Assembly (NCBI RefSeq): GCF_032854445.1
Contig: NC_088303.1
Location: forward strand, 10,673,501 to 10,737,500
Length of the DNA: 64,000 nt
Source: Liolophura sinensis
Taxonomy: Eukaryota > Mollusca > Polyplacophora > Chitonida > Chitonidae
Direction of reading: 5' to 3'
Part shown: in pieces, positions 35,880 to 47,804 of the stretch
Position numbering within the stretch: position 1 is the stretch's first letter
Layout of the letters: every line of letters starts with the position of its first letter
Program-made: the position numbers and the translations under genes
The notes under the pieces: model-generated
The model's database searches: none
Told to the model about the DNA's origin: nothing
Seen by the model: only the letters and a program-made list of their open reading frames with translations

Positions 35880-36680
35880 CTCCGAAGCCATTCCCTACCG
35901 GCCTAGATTTCCCGTTGCAAACAAATCCGGTGATGTGTATTTCTCCGTCATGATAAATCTACTCTGACCTTTACACGTGCACCCGTTAATTTTGTTATTT
36001 GCAGAAGCCCGAGAAACTATTACCATTGACTTAGGATAGAAAATCCGAGTTGAAACAGAATATCTGTGACTTACAGTCCTAACGAGACAGATTGTGATTC
36101 ACACAAGCCGAACAAATCAACACTGACGCAGACACTTATCTGCCTTAGACATCAGATCGGAGATTACGGCATATATTTTTGAAAACAAATCCAATACGAG
36201 CGTATGATAATAAAGCTTTTCTTTCCGTGTCCAGCTATTTGTCATAACCGTTGGGAATCCCAGGAATTATACTTATGACCAAACCTCTCCTGGTAGATGG
36301 ATGTCAGATCAGGTGACGAAGGAGGGACTTCTCATGGTTATTTGTTGCCTTATTTAGAATGTAAACTGAATAATAATGAATGAAGTTCATATAATTTAAC
36401 CCGAGATGAAGGGAATAAACAAAATGTTAACTTCGTGTAAATGATCATCTGTCCGCTCCTGTTAGCTGCGGAAGCATCAGTTTTGAAACCTAGAAAAGCC
36501 TTAAGATCTTAAATGTCATTTATACTCCTATGAAGTCGCACCATTGGGGCATTTTACCTCACGAACACGACAGGACCTCCATTGCTCTTGACAGCACATA
36601 AAGCTAGACAATTAGGTCAGTGAATATATACAATACGTGAAACCATTGACGCCTTTCGTTTCACTGGTTCTCATTTGGGT
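35880..36680 (-). repeat. Block N, copy 3
   Basis: It begins with GCCATTCCCTACCGGCCTAG and GGTGATGTGTATTTCTCCGT. Its closest relative is copy 6 (42380-43110). Both share AAACCTAGAAAAGCCTTAAG, CGACAGGAC and ACAATTAGGTCAGTGAATA at the far end, pieces the other N copies lack. Confidence 0.85.
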
Positions 36681-37189
36681 TGAAACTATTCTGCTAAACA
36701 AAACACGTCGTTGGCTCTATTACCTACACATATGTTTATACTTTTTAATGTAGTCTTCCAAACCCTAAATTATGTGTGAAAGGAATAACAGGATATGACT
36801 GGAACAATTTGATTCACCTAGGACTCCATCACCGTTTTGACTTGTGAATGAATGATAAAGGCTTATAGCACTTTTGATTTGTCCAATATTCAATCACTGA
36901 CAGAACTTTCATATAAAAAAGCAACACAACGTCCGCTCAAGACATCTTTAAATATTACGATGTATCTATGCGTTAACTCTTTGTACACAACATAATGACT
37001 GGAGTATGTGGGTGTTATAGTGCAGTTAATTTGGTAAGAATGTTCTTGGAATGTCTCGCGGAGACGATGGCATGTCCAGATATCAGAGACAGTCAGTGCT
37101 GAAAATGCTAAATAAATCTGCGGAAAGAAGTGTAATTCTTTCTTCCAAGGACAATAGCGGAAATAAAGCGTTAGCCCAGAAATGATTCC

Positions 37190-37970
37190 TGCAAAACACG
37201 CATACAGAAAGATCGGGGATTCCACCATAATGACTTGATGGTGTTCTGACAATCTGCATAGGAACACCTCTTGAACGTTCCTGGTACTCTGCATATATTT
37301 TTGAGAAAAAAAAACACAAGTCCGATACGAGCGTATGATAATAAAACTGTTCTTTCCTAGTCCAGTTATTTGTCAAAACGGTTGGGAATTCCCGGAATTA
37401 TACTTATGACGACAACTCTCCTGGGAAATAGATGTCAGATGCGGTTTTTAATATTGGGGGAGTTATTATCGTGATCTGTTGCTTTATTTAGAATACAAAC
37501 TTAAAAAACGGTGAATTTCATAAACAAAGCTGTGAACAGGTCATAGGTTGACTGTGTTTGAATGATCCGCTGTCGGCTACATTTAGTCAACTGAACATCA
37601 GCTTAGACGGCTGAAAACTCATAAAATTCAGCTTTAATGTACTCGGTGATGAGTCTTTGTGAACAGTAAAACAAAATGTACATGACCTTCAACCCATTCA
37701 CGAGACCTAAACTGTCAGTTGTTACATATTGCCCCACAGTAACATATCGTATTACATGGAGTGCTTTAAGGCTGTAAAAGAAATAGTTACTAAATAAAAC
37801 ATATATTTTACATTTACACATTGTCACACAAAAAAAATCACCTCTCAAAAACGCTAAAATCAGCTTCAACTATAAATTAGACAAACATAAATTATAACTT
37901 CACTTGGGTTTAGTTTGGGTATTAAGACTCAAAAGTGTCAAGAAATCGGTCAGGCCACCGTTACGCATCT
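37190..37970 (-). repeat. Block N, copy 4
   Basis: It enters the block at GATCGGGGATTCCACCATAA. From about 37320 it matches copy 8 (47805-48500) closely and without large gaps, including AATATTGGGGGAGTTATTAT, CCATTCACGAGACCTAAACT and AAATAAAACATATATTTTAC. The minus-strand open frame 36890-37294 (134 codons) starts in the shared part and continues into sequence found in no other copy. Confidence 0.85.
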
Positions 37971-37975
37971 TAAAA

Positions 37976-38310
37976 CCGACCCCAATAGCACAATTGGTTG
38001 ATCGTCCGCTTTGGGAGCGGTAGATCCAGGGTCAATCCTTTGTCGGGTCACACCTAAGGCCTTAAAAGAGGAACTTCCTCACTTGGCGTTCAGCATGAAG
38101 GGGATAGTGCAACGACTGGTTGACACGTATCAGTATAATCACTCGAGGCGGCTTACTTGCCTTCGGTAAGTCGTCTCAGTGAAGCAGCACTAGATAAAAG
38201 AGCGGTGGAAATCCGTCCTGCACATTACATGCACCCTAAGGATTCCTTCGTCGTCATATGACTGATAAATTGCTAAGTACGACATTAAATCCCAACCACT
38301 CACTCACGGG
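37976..38310 (+). mobile_element. SINE family B, full-length, 8-bp target duplication, empty site known
   Basis: It has a head CCGACCCCAATAGCACAATT (tRNA-like), a body CTTGGCGTTCAGCATGAAGG and a tail CACTCACTCACGGG. TCTTAAAA lies on both sides (37968-37975 and 38311-38318). The paralogous block at about 48455 reads GTTAGGAGTCTTGAAAGGGT with no SINE, so the insertion came after the two blocks duplicated. Confidence 0.92.
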
Positions 38311-38461
38311 TCTTAAAAGGATTTGAAATTCGGAAAATATACTTTAGATGTTCTCCAAACTGGCTTTGCTGATAAGGCATTGCCACTGGTTGTTTTGTAA
38401 ACTTTTAACGTTTTCGAGATGTCATATACCCTGCCGGTATTTCATTTTCCGAAATAAAAAG

Positions 38462-39090
38462 CTTTAGTTTAACAAAAAATAACAATCGCCATATGGTGAT
38501 TCGCCAAGAACTTGTCGATTCTGTATAATAATACTGTCCCTATCATTCGAAAGCTGGTGTCCGAATACCATGGCGCATATTGTGTCGCACATGCGAATGC
38601 TGTGGAGCTTCTTCTCTAGCACATTTGAATACCGAGGAGGGTATTGTGTGACAAACCCTAATACTGTGGTGCGCCTGTCCCAGCCTCGACTCCCTAAAGT
38701 CACATGTTGTAATCAATTACAGTATAGACGGAATAATCGCAGTCGGAGCTAATAACAGAACATTGCTTTATAAATATTTATTTGTGGAGCATTTGAGGCC
38801 GACATCTGGTTTTCGTCGCCTTTTGCGGCCAGTTTATTACCAGAAATTGGAATTTTACAGTTACTATTACTGTGTGGAGCTGGAGTCCAGACTCCCATTG
38901 TGACTGACAAATTCTAACCGTTAGGAGCGGATGACGATGTTTGTTAGGCGGTGGCCCTGCATATAAACTAGTTTATCTATTATACATACAGCGGAACTTC
39001 TATTTTATTATTGAGGGTATTCAAATAAACAACGACCACTGAAGACGTAAAACCTGAATGATACAGAGTGTGTCCCAATTTGATCTGTTT
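38462..39090. repeat. Block P, copy 1
   Basis: GTCGATTCTGTATAATAATA, TATAAATATTTATTTGTGGA, TTTTCGTCGCCTTTTGCGGC and AACAACGACCACTGAAGACG match 48570-50050 in order. Within it, GAATGCTGTGGAGC and TAATACTGTGGTGC are 64 bp apart, the same step that has expanded into an array at 48650. Confidence 0.85.
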
Positions 39091-39860
39091 CCACTAATGT
39101 TGTCACTGGACTCGCAATGACTACGTAGAAAATTACGTCTAGAGAGGTTTCCACCACAGTGTTGTTTGTGTATCTTGGACGTTTTGTCAAAGCGGCTACA
39201 CTGAAAACGATGTCTCACCAGCCTTCCCATGACAGAAGGAAGGCCGTGTATTCCGCTGATATTCGGACGACTACAGACATCGGAGGGTCTGTGCGAATTT
39301 GAAAGGCGGTCAGTTGGGAAGTGTTTTCTGTAAAGCTGTACCGAACGACTTTTCCACTGATTATAATAGAAAATACTTTGATGGTTATGACCGTGTGTTA
39401 TGTGGCCCACCTTCCAGTGACATTTTAGAAAAAACTTTAGAAGTATCCTGGGTTTACAAATTGCTATTGGCAACTGCAGCTCTTTCTTCATCAAAGACAC
39501 TGACAATAAAAATTTTCCTTTTTCGTCTATAAAGCTTGCTTTGATCACAAAGTTTAAGGAACAGATTTTTCCTCTTTCTTCTGATAACGTTTTGGGAAGG
39601 TCTTATTACCGCACACAGATAACATGTAATAGTCAACACCTAGTCTGATCAAGATTTGGATTCATCCGTCTGTTTTATTCCACATAGTCCCTGATCTAAA
39701 CACTGCTTCAGTCTTCAAGCAGACATCAAAGGCATTGCTCGAGCAAGTGCCTTAGATCAAAACTAGAAAGCTATTTTAGTTTATCTCTGAATTAATGAAT
39801 GACATAAAAATCATCCATTTCCGGAAATTTCTTCTTAAGGCCTACGCTTGCAATATAACA
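39090..39860 (-). repeat. Block M, copy 2, with a 175-codon minus-strand frame
   Basis: The minus-strand frame 39021-39548 contains SVSLMKKELQLPIAICK, KFFLKCHWKV, HITHGHNHQS and SVQLYRKHFPTD. Block M copy 3 has SISLIKKELQLPIANCK, VKGHCDV, IIHGKDRPSE and VDRCSFAEDTFK in the same order. I do not recognise the family. The shared pattern could be a decayed exon or simply shared DNA. No start, splice or polyadenylation signals are convincing. Confidence 0.5.
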
Positions 39861-40104
39861 CCTGTTGCATTTTGGTACATATAATTTGTTTGTTTGTTTT
39901 GTTTTCATTTTTAGGCGGGCAATATTAGAACCATTTTGTTTGTTTCATTTCCTATTTTTGGAAGTTTGCAATATTAAAATTATCTTGTTTGCATTAACCA
40001 CAAAACGTGAAAGTTAACAAAAAAAAATCAACAGTTTATTATTCAGCGGCTCAAGATAACCATGTTACTTGCTAAAGATCATATCCTCTTAGGTATAATT
40101 AAAG

Positions 40105-41470
40105 ACGCAATGTCGTTGTTTGCAGTAGCTCGAGAAATTATTACCATTCGTTTAGGCTGGCAGATCCATGCGGAAACAGAATATCTGTGATTTATAACCC
40201 TAATTTGACAGATAGTGATTTATACGAGCCGGACAGGTCAACACTAACACTGACACAGACACCTATCTGCCTCAGGCACCAGATCGGGGATTCCACCACA
40301 ATGACTTGATGACTTCTGGCAATCTGCTTGGTAATACCTCATGAACATTGCTGGGTGCCTGCATATATTAAAAAAGAAATCCAAAACAAATGAATGATAA
40401 TAAAGCTGTTCTCTCCCAATCTAGCCATGTGTCTTAACGGTTTAGGGATCCGTGGAATGACATTTATGACGAAAACTCTTCCGGAAGATGGATGTTAGAT
40501 GTGGTTTCTTAATGTTAGGAAGTTATTATCGTAATCTGTAGCTTTATTTTAGAATGAATCTTGAAAATGGTGAGTGAGATTCGTAAAAAGTGATAGGGAA
40601 AACAGCATAGCTTTAATGTGTTTGAACGATCTACTGTGGGCTACATTTAGTAGACCACGCGTCAATTGTTAAGGCTGAGAATTCTTAAAATTTGGCAAGC
40701 CGTCATATTCAGTGGAATCGTTTTGCGCTACACACATTTTTAATCGTATTTAACCTTGCATCTTTGAAGATATCCCATCCGTTTTTAGATATTATACAAA
40801 AGCGAAATATTATATGACAGGAGCCTTTTAAACTTAATGTTATAGCTATAAGAAATCTGCTATCGTATATTTTAAAAACGTCTCAAGGGTATAAAAAGAA
40901 ATACAGGAAACACTTTTCCCTTCAATGAACAACTTTTACACATGATCGTAAGTGGACTGGAGCATGTCCTTGTATTCCTTCTTAAAAACAGATTAACTGA
41001 GCTCACCATATGACAATCAATCAAGCACTAATCGACTTGTTGCCAGAATACTGTGACTGCAAACGGTGTTAATATCTGGTGTTTTAAGAATGATGTGCCT
41101 GTGAGGAAGTACTTTGATTTTGTGAGCAGGGGTTCGCTCTGCTACACTTCAGATAGCGTGGTGCTATGGCTGCGAAATAAACTGTACATGTAGGAAAAGA
41201 CAATTAAAACTGTAACGAACAAACTTAGACAAATGTACGCCAAAACTCGTGTTTGTAACACAAAAAAGAGGGAGCAGATAAAGTCTATAACTGTTATTTC
41301 CTCAGTCTAGTGATTTAACATGACTAATATCAAGCGATTTATTCCGAATATTTCCACTGATCCATCCTAACGTGTGATCCATCCATGGCTTCATCCGGAT
41401 TTCAAACCAGGTTTTAGATCATTTGAAGTATTGAAGACATATACCAGTTATCGAATTGAAATAGGCTAAA
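40105..41470 (-). repeat. Block N, copy 5 (long form)
   Basis: It holds the full N anchor at 40210-40300 and the long right part also found in copy 2 (AGTGGACTGGAGCATGTCCT, GAGCTCACCATATGACAATC, CCATGGCTTCATCCGGATTT). Copies 2 and 5 are therefore sister units of at least 1.3 kb. Confidence 0.85.
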
Positions 41471-41564
41471 ACTAATGAACTTATTTTAATGAACAGGGAC
41501 TTTTACTCATCATTGTGTTGAACAGAGTCTATAAATTTAGTCTAAGGCAACTCGCTAAAGCCAA

Positions 41565-41765
41565 ACGCCGTAATCAATTACAATATGAAAGGAATAATTG
41601 CCTTGGCTGCTTAAAGAGAGATATTGCTTTATAAATATTTATCAGTGGAGCATTTGCGGAAGGCGTCTGGTTTTCCTCACCTTTTGTAGCCGGGTTTTCA
41701 CCAGTTATTGTATCGTTCAGTTATTATTAATGTGTGCTTGTATCTGATGTACAGATATTATGACG
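41565..41765. repeat. Block P, copy 2 (partial)
   Basis: GCCGTAATCAATTACAATAT, ATTGCTTTATAAATATTTAT and GTGGAGCATTTGCGGAAGGC match copies at 38700 and 49690. It ends after about 200 bp. Confidence 0.8.
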
Positions 41766-42379
41766 AATAAAGCACAATGTTTACACAATGCATGCAAGGA
41801 ACGGACGATGTTTATAGCACGTGCTAGGGGGCAACATCCAGTATTTTGTATTGTATACCAAATAGCTTTATAGCTGATCAAAAACTTATTAGTATTGCGA
41901 AATTGTTATTTTAACATTTGGGCACGTGAATTAACAGCCGTCACAGAAACTACAGTGGTGATAACGCTATTATATCCGTAATGTATTTTGAATACTGTTT
42001 TGTTTGCTATCAATATATAAAGTACATAGCAAATGGACAAGCATAACAGCAACCCCCAAAGTTTAAGATAAACACCTATTGCTGTCTTCTGAAAGATGAG
42101 TGATCTGTAATTTCATAATTAAGCTGTATGATCGGACAAGTGCATGATTGCATGTTGTAAAACAGCCTGTGTACTAAAATACCTTGAAGCAGAGAGTAAT
42201 AAGTAGCATGCGTGTAAGCGTTTTCGCCAGTAGGTGGAACCCTCAAACACGTCAATCCCGGGGCACCTGAAAAACACTCCTCTTTCGCTTTCTGGCCCAT
42301 TTACCTGTCACCTCTAAGAATGTTTCCTGAATAAGTTGGAACTATGTACTCGTTTCGGCTGATCGCAAACCCCGCCACC

Positions 42380-43110
42380 CATAAGCCATTCCCTACCGGC
42401 CTGGTGCAGACAAATCCGGTGATGTGTATTTCTCCGCCATGATAAATATACTCTGACCTTTACACGTGTACCTCTTAGTGTCGTTATTTGCAGTAAGCGG
42501 AGAAATTATTATCATTGACTTAGCCAGGCAAATTCGCGTGAAAATAGAATATCTGTGATTTATAACCGTGACGTGGCAGATAGTGATTTACACAAGCCGG
42601 ACAGGTCAACACTAACACTGACACAGACACTTATCTGCCTCAGGCACCAGATCGGGGATCCCACTACATTGGCTTGATGGCATTCTGACACTCCGCTCAC
42701 GAACGCCTCGGGAACGTTGCTGGATTTCTGCGTATATGAAAAAACAAGACCGATGCGGGTGTATCATGATAAAGTGGTTCTTTTCCATTTATCATAACGG
42801 TTGGGGAATCCGAGGAATTATACTTATGACGAAAACTCTCCTGGGAGATGGAAGTCAGATATGGATTCTTATTACTGGGGGTTAACACGTTAACTTTGAT
42901 CGGCTGTCGGCTCCTTGAAGTTGAGGAGGTATCATTTTTAAAACCTAGAAAAGCCTTAAGATCCTTGTGATTTATACTCCAAAAAAGTCGCACCAATGGG
43001 GCGTTTAGCATTACGAATACGACAGGACGTCCAATGCTCTTCACAGCACATAAAGCTACACAATTAGGTCAGTGAATACACACACTACGTGAAACCATTG
43101 GCGCCTATAA
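42380..43110 (-). repeat. Block N, copy 6
   Basis: It starts GCCATTCCCTACCGGCCTGG and carries the anchor at 42575-42660 with an in-frame 6-bp duplication (CTAACACTGACACAGAC). The minus-strand frame 42697-43044 includes LTSISQESFRHKYNSSDS, and copy 2 has LTSISQESFRRKYNSSDS. No known domain is seen. Confidence 0.85.
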
Positions 43111-43162
43111 TCTGAAAAATACCTTCACGATATGTGCAAATATATATCATTCGTTGATTTGA

Positions 43163-43230
43163 CATCTTCGGTGGCCTAATGGCTAGAGCATCAGCTACTG
43201 GTAATCTTAAGTCTTACCTTGAGTTCCTGT
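43163..43230 (+). mobile_element. tRNA-like SINE head fragment (family C type)
   Basis: TCGGTGGCCTAATGGCTAGA followed by GCATCAGCTACTGG has the look of a tRNA A-box region. The B-box (CTTGAGTTCCTG) is decayed and no tRNA fold is complete, so it is a SINE head relic and not a tRNA gene. Confidence 0.5.
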
Positions 43231-43450
43231 AACATAAATATCTACACTGCCCACAGCACAGTGTTTAATGTTCGTGTTCAACCTTTAAGTCGATTCACTT
43301 TGGACTTCATCACCGTTTTGAATTGTGAATGAACGATAAGGACTTATTGCCACATGGACAAGACTGCTGGCATATCGTGGCGAGCCTTTTGATTTGCTCT
43401 ATTTTTAATCGCTAAAAGAACCTTTCTATCTATGTATGTATGTATGTATG

Positions 43451-43493
43451 TATGCTTAACAATTTTTCAGTCATATCACGACGAGGAGTCATT

Positions 43494-43579
<86 letters not shown>

Positions 43580-43700
43580 CAAGTCGTGTTTCCTTGCACT
43601 AACATGTCAGTTGTGCTCACCAAGGGAGGTAGCAGTAAGTACCATTTTTTGGTAAGTCTATTGTATGAGCCGATCCGTATGATCCCGAGGCCTCCAGACT
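43451..43700 (-). mobile_element. SINE family C fragment split by a (TA)41 microsatellite
   Basis: AACAATTTTTCAGTCATATC and ACGAGGAGTCATTAGG form the 3' end. After the TA run comes AAGTCGTGTTTCCTTGCACT, AGTTGTGCTCACCAAGGGAG and AAGTACCATTTTTTGGTAAG, which is the 5' body. The missing middle suggests the TA run replaced or expanded within it. Confidence 0.7.
43497..43578. repeat. (TA)41 microsatellite
   Basis: This is an uninterrupted 82-bp TA run. The YIYIYI open frames on both strands across it are artefacts. The true length may vary or be misassembled. Confidence 0.97.
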
Positions 43701-44400
43701 TCAAGCATGACCCAATTAAAGGGAACTAGCTTGAAGGTGTCTTCTGCAAAGCTGCATCGATCGACTTCTCCGTTCATTGTAATATAAAGGATTTCAGACG
43801 GCCGGTCTTTACCATGAATTATGCCTTTCACGTCACAATGACCTTTTACAAAAAAAAACATTAAAAGCATTGTTGATTTACAATTGGCGATTGGCAACTG
43901 AAGCTCTTTCTTAATCAAAGAAATTGACATTAAACTTTTCCTTTATAATACTAGAAAACTTACATTGCTTTTATTACAAAGCTTAAGGAGCAATCCCACT
44001 CCGATCAAGATCTTAGTTCATCCATCTGTTCTATGGCACATAATCCCTGATCTGAATACTGTTTCAGTCTTCAAACAGGCATCTAAGGCGTTGACCGGCA
44101 CTTATTTCAACGAGAATGCGTCTGAGATCAAAACTAGAAACTTATCTTAGTCTGTTTCTTCATAAATAAATCACAAATAAAAAAAAACATTCATTTCCGG
44201 AAAGGTCTTTATAAGGCCTTACAACACTTGCAATAAAACTCTTTTTATATTTTAATCAATATATTTTGTTTGGTCTCTTCTTGGGAACAATTTTCGATCG
44301 ACCTTGTTTGCTTTAATCAGAAAATGTGAAAACCAACAAGTTAATCGGCTAATTATTCAGAGACAAAGATTTAAAGATAACCATGTTTAAATAAACGCTA
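43700..44400 (-). repeat. Block M, copy 3, with a 90-codon minus-strand frame
   Basis: The minus-strand frame 43658-43930 reads MSISLIKKELQLPIANCK, VKGHCDVKGIIHGKDRPSE, ILYITMNGEVDRCSFAEDTF and KLVPFNWVMLEVW before a stop. Composition and charge pattern look protein-like, but I know no family. Beyond it the block continues with GATCAAGATCTTAGTTCATC and TTTCCGGAAAGGTCTTTATA, shared with copy 2. Confidence 0.5.
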
Positions 44401-44514
44401 GAGATCAATTCAAACTTCCAGCCACAACGGAATGTTTAATGTAAGAATATACTGCATGAATTCACCCATTCTGTAGCCAATATGTTTCTAGAGAGAAGTT
44501 TGCCGTGCAGAAAA

Positions 44515-44830
44515 ATCCGATGACTTCTCCGTCATGATAAATCTACTCTGACCTTAACACGTGTACCTCTTAGTGTCGTTACTTGCAGTAGCCCAAGAAA
44601 TTATTACCATTGACTTAGGCTGGCAAATCCGCGTGAAAATAGAATATCTGTGATTTATAACCCTAATGTGACAGATACTAATGGTGATTTACACAGGCCA
44701 GACAGGTCAACACTAACACTGACACAGACACTTATCTGCCTCAGGCACCAGATCGGGGATCCCACTATATTGGCTTGATGGCATTCTGACCTTCTGCTTC
44801 TCCTGAACATTCTGAAAATGAATCTATTGC
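44515..44830 (-). repeat. Block N, copy 7 (truncated)
   Basis: It has the same start (CCGTCATGATAAATCTACTC) and anchor as copy 6, including the 6-bp duplication. The match is lost after CATTCTGACCTTCTGCTTCT. Confidence 0.85.
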
Positions 44831-46100
44831 TCTTCTTATTTTCTTGTAACTAATGACCAGTTGTCTTCTAGTAAAATTCATTGGTCTTCTCCACGCAAAA
44901 AAGACCTATCAGTTATTCTGTCTGTAATGGAGGGCCCGGCCCCACCTTATTATGACATGACTTTAAACAGAATGCATTGGACCAGAACGTCATATTATGA
45001 TATACTGTAAGATTGTAGACAATCTTCCGATTTTTTTTTTCAACTCAGTCATTACCATGTCTATTTGTTCGGTTAGTGTGAGCATGAAAATCTTCATTAT
45101 ATGTCCACTGCCGTATGTGGCAACAGATCAAGGCAACACATCGTAATACAATACATGTTTTGGTCCTTCTATATTAGTTGTATCTCAACAGAACAAATAC
45201 GGCAAGGACACATAAAATACATGTAAAATCTGTCAACCTTTTTTGGATGTTTTCAGGATTATATCCATATGTTCATCACATATAGCAAACGTAATTAACA
45301 CCTCATTCCATACTTTAACAGATAACTCCCTCAACGGACCATGAAAAACTTTGTATAATTAGTTTGTTGGCATTCACGCAGTTAGGGAAATCAGCTGTTG
45401 GGCAGTAACCCCAGGGGTCAACTGGTGCTACACATAATTTTCAGAGGCAGTGCGGCACTTCCTACTCTTCCAAGAGAGGGAGCACTGGGTAAGCCTAATG
45501 TAGTCGCATTTTTTAAAAATATTCAACACTTCACTATTTTGGGTCCCCATCTGGAAAGCGTGAAGTTGACTGAGTGAAGGGGGTTGAGAAAATCGAAGAT
45601 TTGTGCATACATGTGCGTACGTGTATAGACCTACATAGACCTACAGGTACAGAGATTCTTGTAATTGCATACAGGACTACAAATATATATATATATATGT
45701 ACATGTTGATTGCCCAAAATTAGGACTTGTCTTAACATTTTAGAATAAATTAATTACTGCAGCCATTCCTTACGAGGAATGAATCTGAATGACACTCATA
45801 GGCTTACATTTATTCATTACAACTCAACCTGTATGCCTACTGGGTTTATTCCAATAACTCAATCACTGACAACTTTACCATTTCATTTTGTTTTGATAGC
45901 AGGGGTTACAGTATTATTTCATTCTGTGGTAACTTGCCTAATGTGACTGGTGATTTGTTTTCACCTGTGGAAATATTTCTGCATACACAAACAACTGTCG
46001 TTTTGGGATCAAAACATGACACGCTTGTTATACTAAATCCAAATGTAGGCCTACATTAGAAGACAAAAATTTATTATTTGTGCTTTGTTTAGTGGCAGTA
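44831..46100. other. No recognised feature
   Basis: This is a unique AT-rich spacer between block N copy 7 and the MITE. It includes a short TA run near 45683. No gene is seen. Confidence 0.4.
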
Positions 46101-46692
46101 TATCGGGTGGGCATAAAAAATGGGCCGTACTTTGACACCAATATCTCCGAAACCCTCCTACGTCAGCTTCTAAAAATTTACTCACTCAAAAGCCATTATG
46201 TCCTAAGTATACAGACCAGATTTCAATTTCATCCTTTAAGATTTCTGTTCATAGGACCAAAATCAAAATAGAGTTAAAACACATTTTTTGGACATTTCAA
46301 AATGATGTTTTACTTGAAAAGGTGATCAATTGCTCCTCCATCTTCTCAGTAGACGGCGCGCAAACGTTTTTTCCATGAGCTGATTGAGCCCCGAATCTCC
46401 TTATGAGTAATTTTTCCCGCAGCCCTTGATGCGTGTCACACAGGTGCAGTGAGCGCTCTACTCATGGCACCTGACAGGTGATACAATGTGGGTCACCGGA
46501 ATCGTGCGTTTTTGAGGTTATGATTTCATTTTAACCCTGTGTACAGACTACTCAAGCTATGACCTTGAAAATTGGTCAGTATATTGACAAAATCATGCCA
46601 TTTGAATGTCCAAATTTTGAAAGAGTTTGAACAAAGCCTAGTGGGGGCAATTCAGCGTCAAAGTACGGCCCATTTTTTATGCCCACCCGATA
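46101..46692. mobile_element. MITE with perfect 36-bp terminal inverted repeats and TA target duplication
   Basis: The left end begins TATCGGGTGGGCATAAAAAA (46101-46136). The right end is its exact 36-bp complement (46657-46692). TA flanks each end (46099-46100, 46693-46694), the target duplication of the Tc1/mariner superfamily. At 592 bp it cannot encode a full transposase. On the minus strand about 46310-46430 reads KITHKEIRGSISSWKKRLRA, VY, a stop, then EDGGAIDHLFK and a stop. This resembles the C-terminal end of DDE (IS630/mariner-like) transposases, so it is probably an internally deleted derivative of a larger element. The perfect ends suggest recent activity. Confidence 0.93.
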
Positions 46693-47804
46693 TAGTGTAA
46701 ATCTAAAGTGTTTAAGGACGCTAGCTGTTCTGATCGATGCATTTCATTGCATTAGTTTCTCTAATCAGAAATAACCGATACATGTACACCTTGGAAAACT
46801 GGACCCTCGATGACACAAATAACTGACGATCGGTGTAGAATTAAAACCATACATAGGTAACAATATTAGGATGGTCTCATGCAGTACAGTAGCAGAACTT
46901 GTTGTATAGTAACCCAAATGGCCATTTTTTTATCCCTTGTTACGTCTTCTTCATGGCAAACACTAGAGAATGTCACAGATACAAATATCACAGTAGTCAT
47001 TCTCCACGACCGCAGGTAGGGGTACGTGAGCCTTTGCTGTAACCTTCAGTTTGAAAACCAACCCGTCATGCAGAGCGTCGGGGACATAAACTGCTTTGGA
47101 GATCTACTTTCGATTTTGACAGGGCTGTTTGCTTTAAATCTCGCATGTACGCCATAGCTTTCAGGGATTTAGGCGTACAAACAAATCGTCATGCATATTC
47201 AGTACGCTCTGTTTTAATTTTAGAAGCGTATCATCTAATTGTTAAGCGCATTCACGCTGCGTCCTCTAGTTATCTGTAGCACTATGGTCAAGGTCAAATG
47301 GCAAACCCGCCGTCCAGTAACTTCCACACTCTTTATTTTTATTATCTTGGTGACTATCAAAGCGCTCGATTGCCGTAAGCTAGGCCTAAATATCATTAGA
47401 GGCTGTTAAATACATGAACGAACATTACATTACATGGTGTAAATCTTTCCGCTACATACGATGTCACAGGCAATCGAAGTACCGGCTGGTATGTGACATT
47501 TACCGTCAAGAACCTCAAAGGAGCGCAAACGCATTCGATAACCTTTTGTGACACAAAATTAAACTAATAATAAATGAAAGCACGACTCCGAAGATAATTA
47601 AAAATTTTATTCAGTGCATAATTACAGCATATAAATCCCAACAAAACAATGAAGAAAACATCACGGAAGGAAGCTAATATTTGACCATAACATACGGTCT
47701 ATTTCATTAGGCGCACTGACACGTCATACTTGGGGAAAAGTACTTCCGGAAATTTCTTCACATTTTTTTCATGCCTCTCTAATGGGCCTCTTGCGATTCT
47801 CACG
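46693..47804. other. No recognised feature
   Basis: This is a unique spacer. No exon, SINE or tandem repeat is seen. Confidence 0.4.

Noticed and set aside
36890-37294. 134-codon minus-strand frame as a gene
   Set aside because: Its first third is the common N block and the rest is found in no other copy. There is no domain, and the other copies stop early.
43440-43704. Open frames of YIYIYI repeats on both strands
   Set aside because: They are translations of the (TA)41 run.
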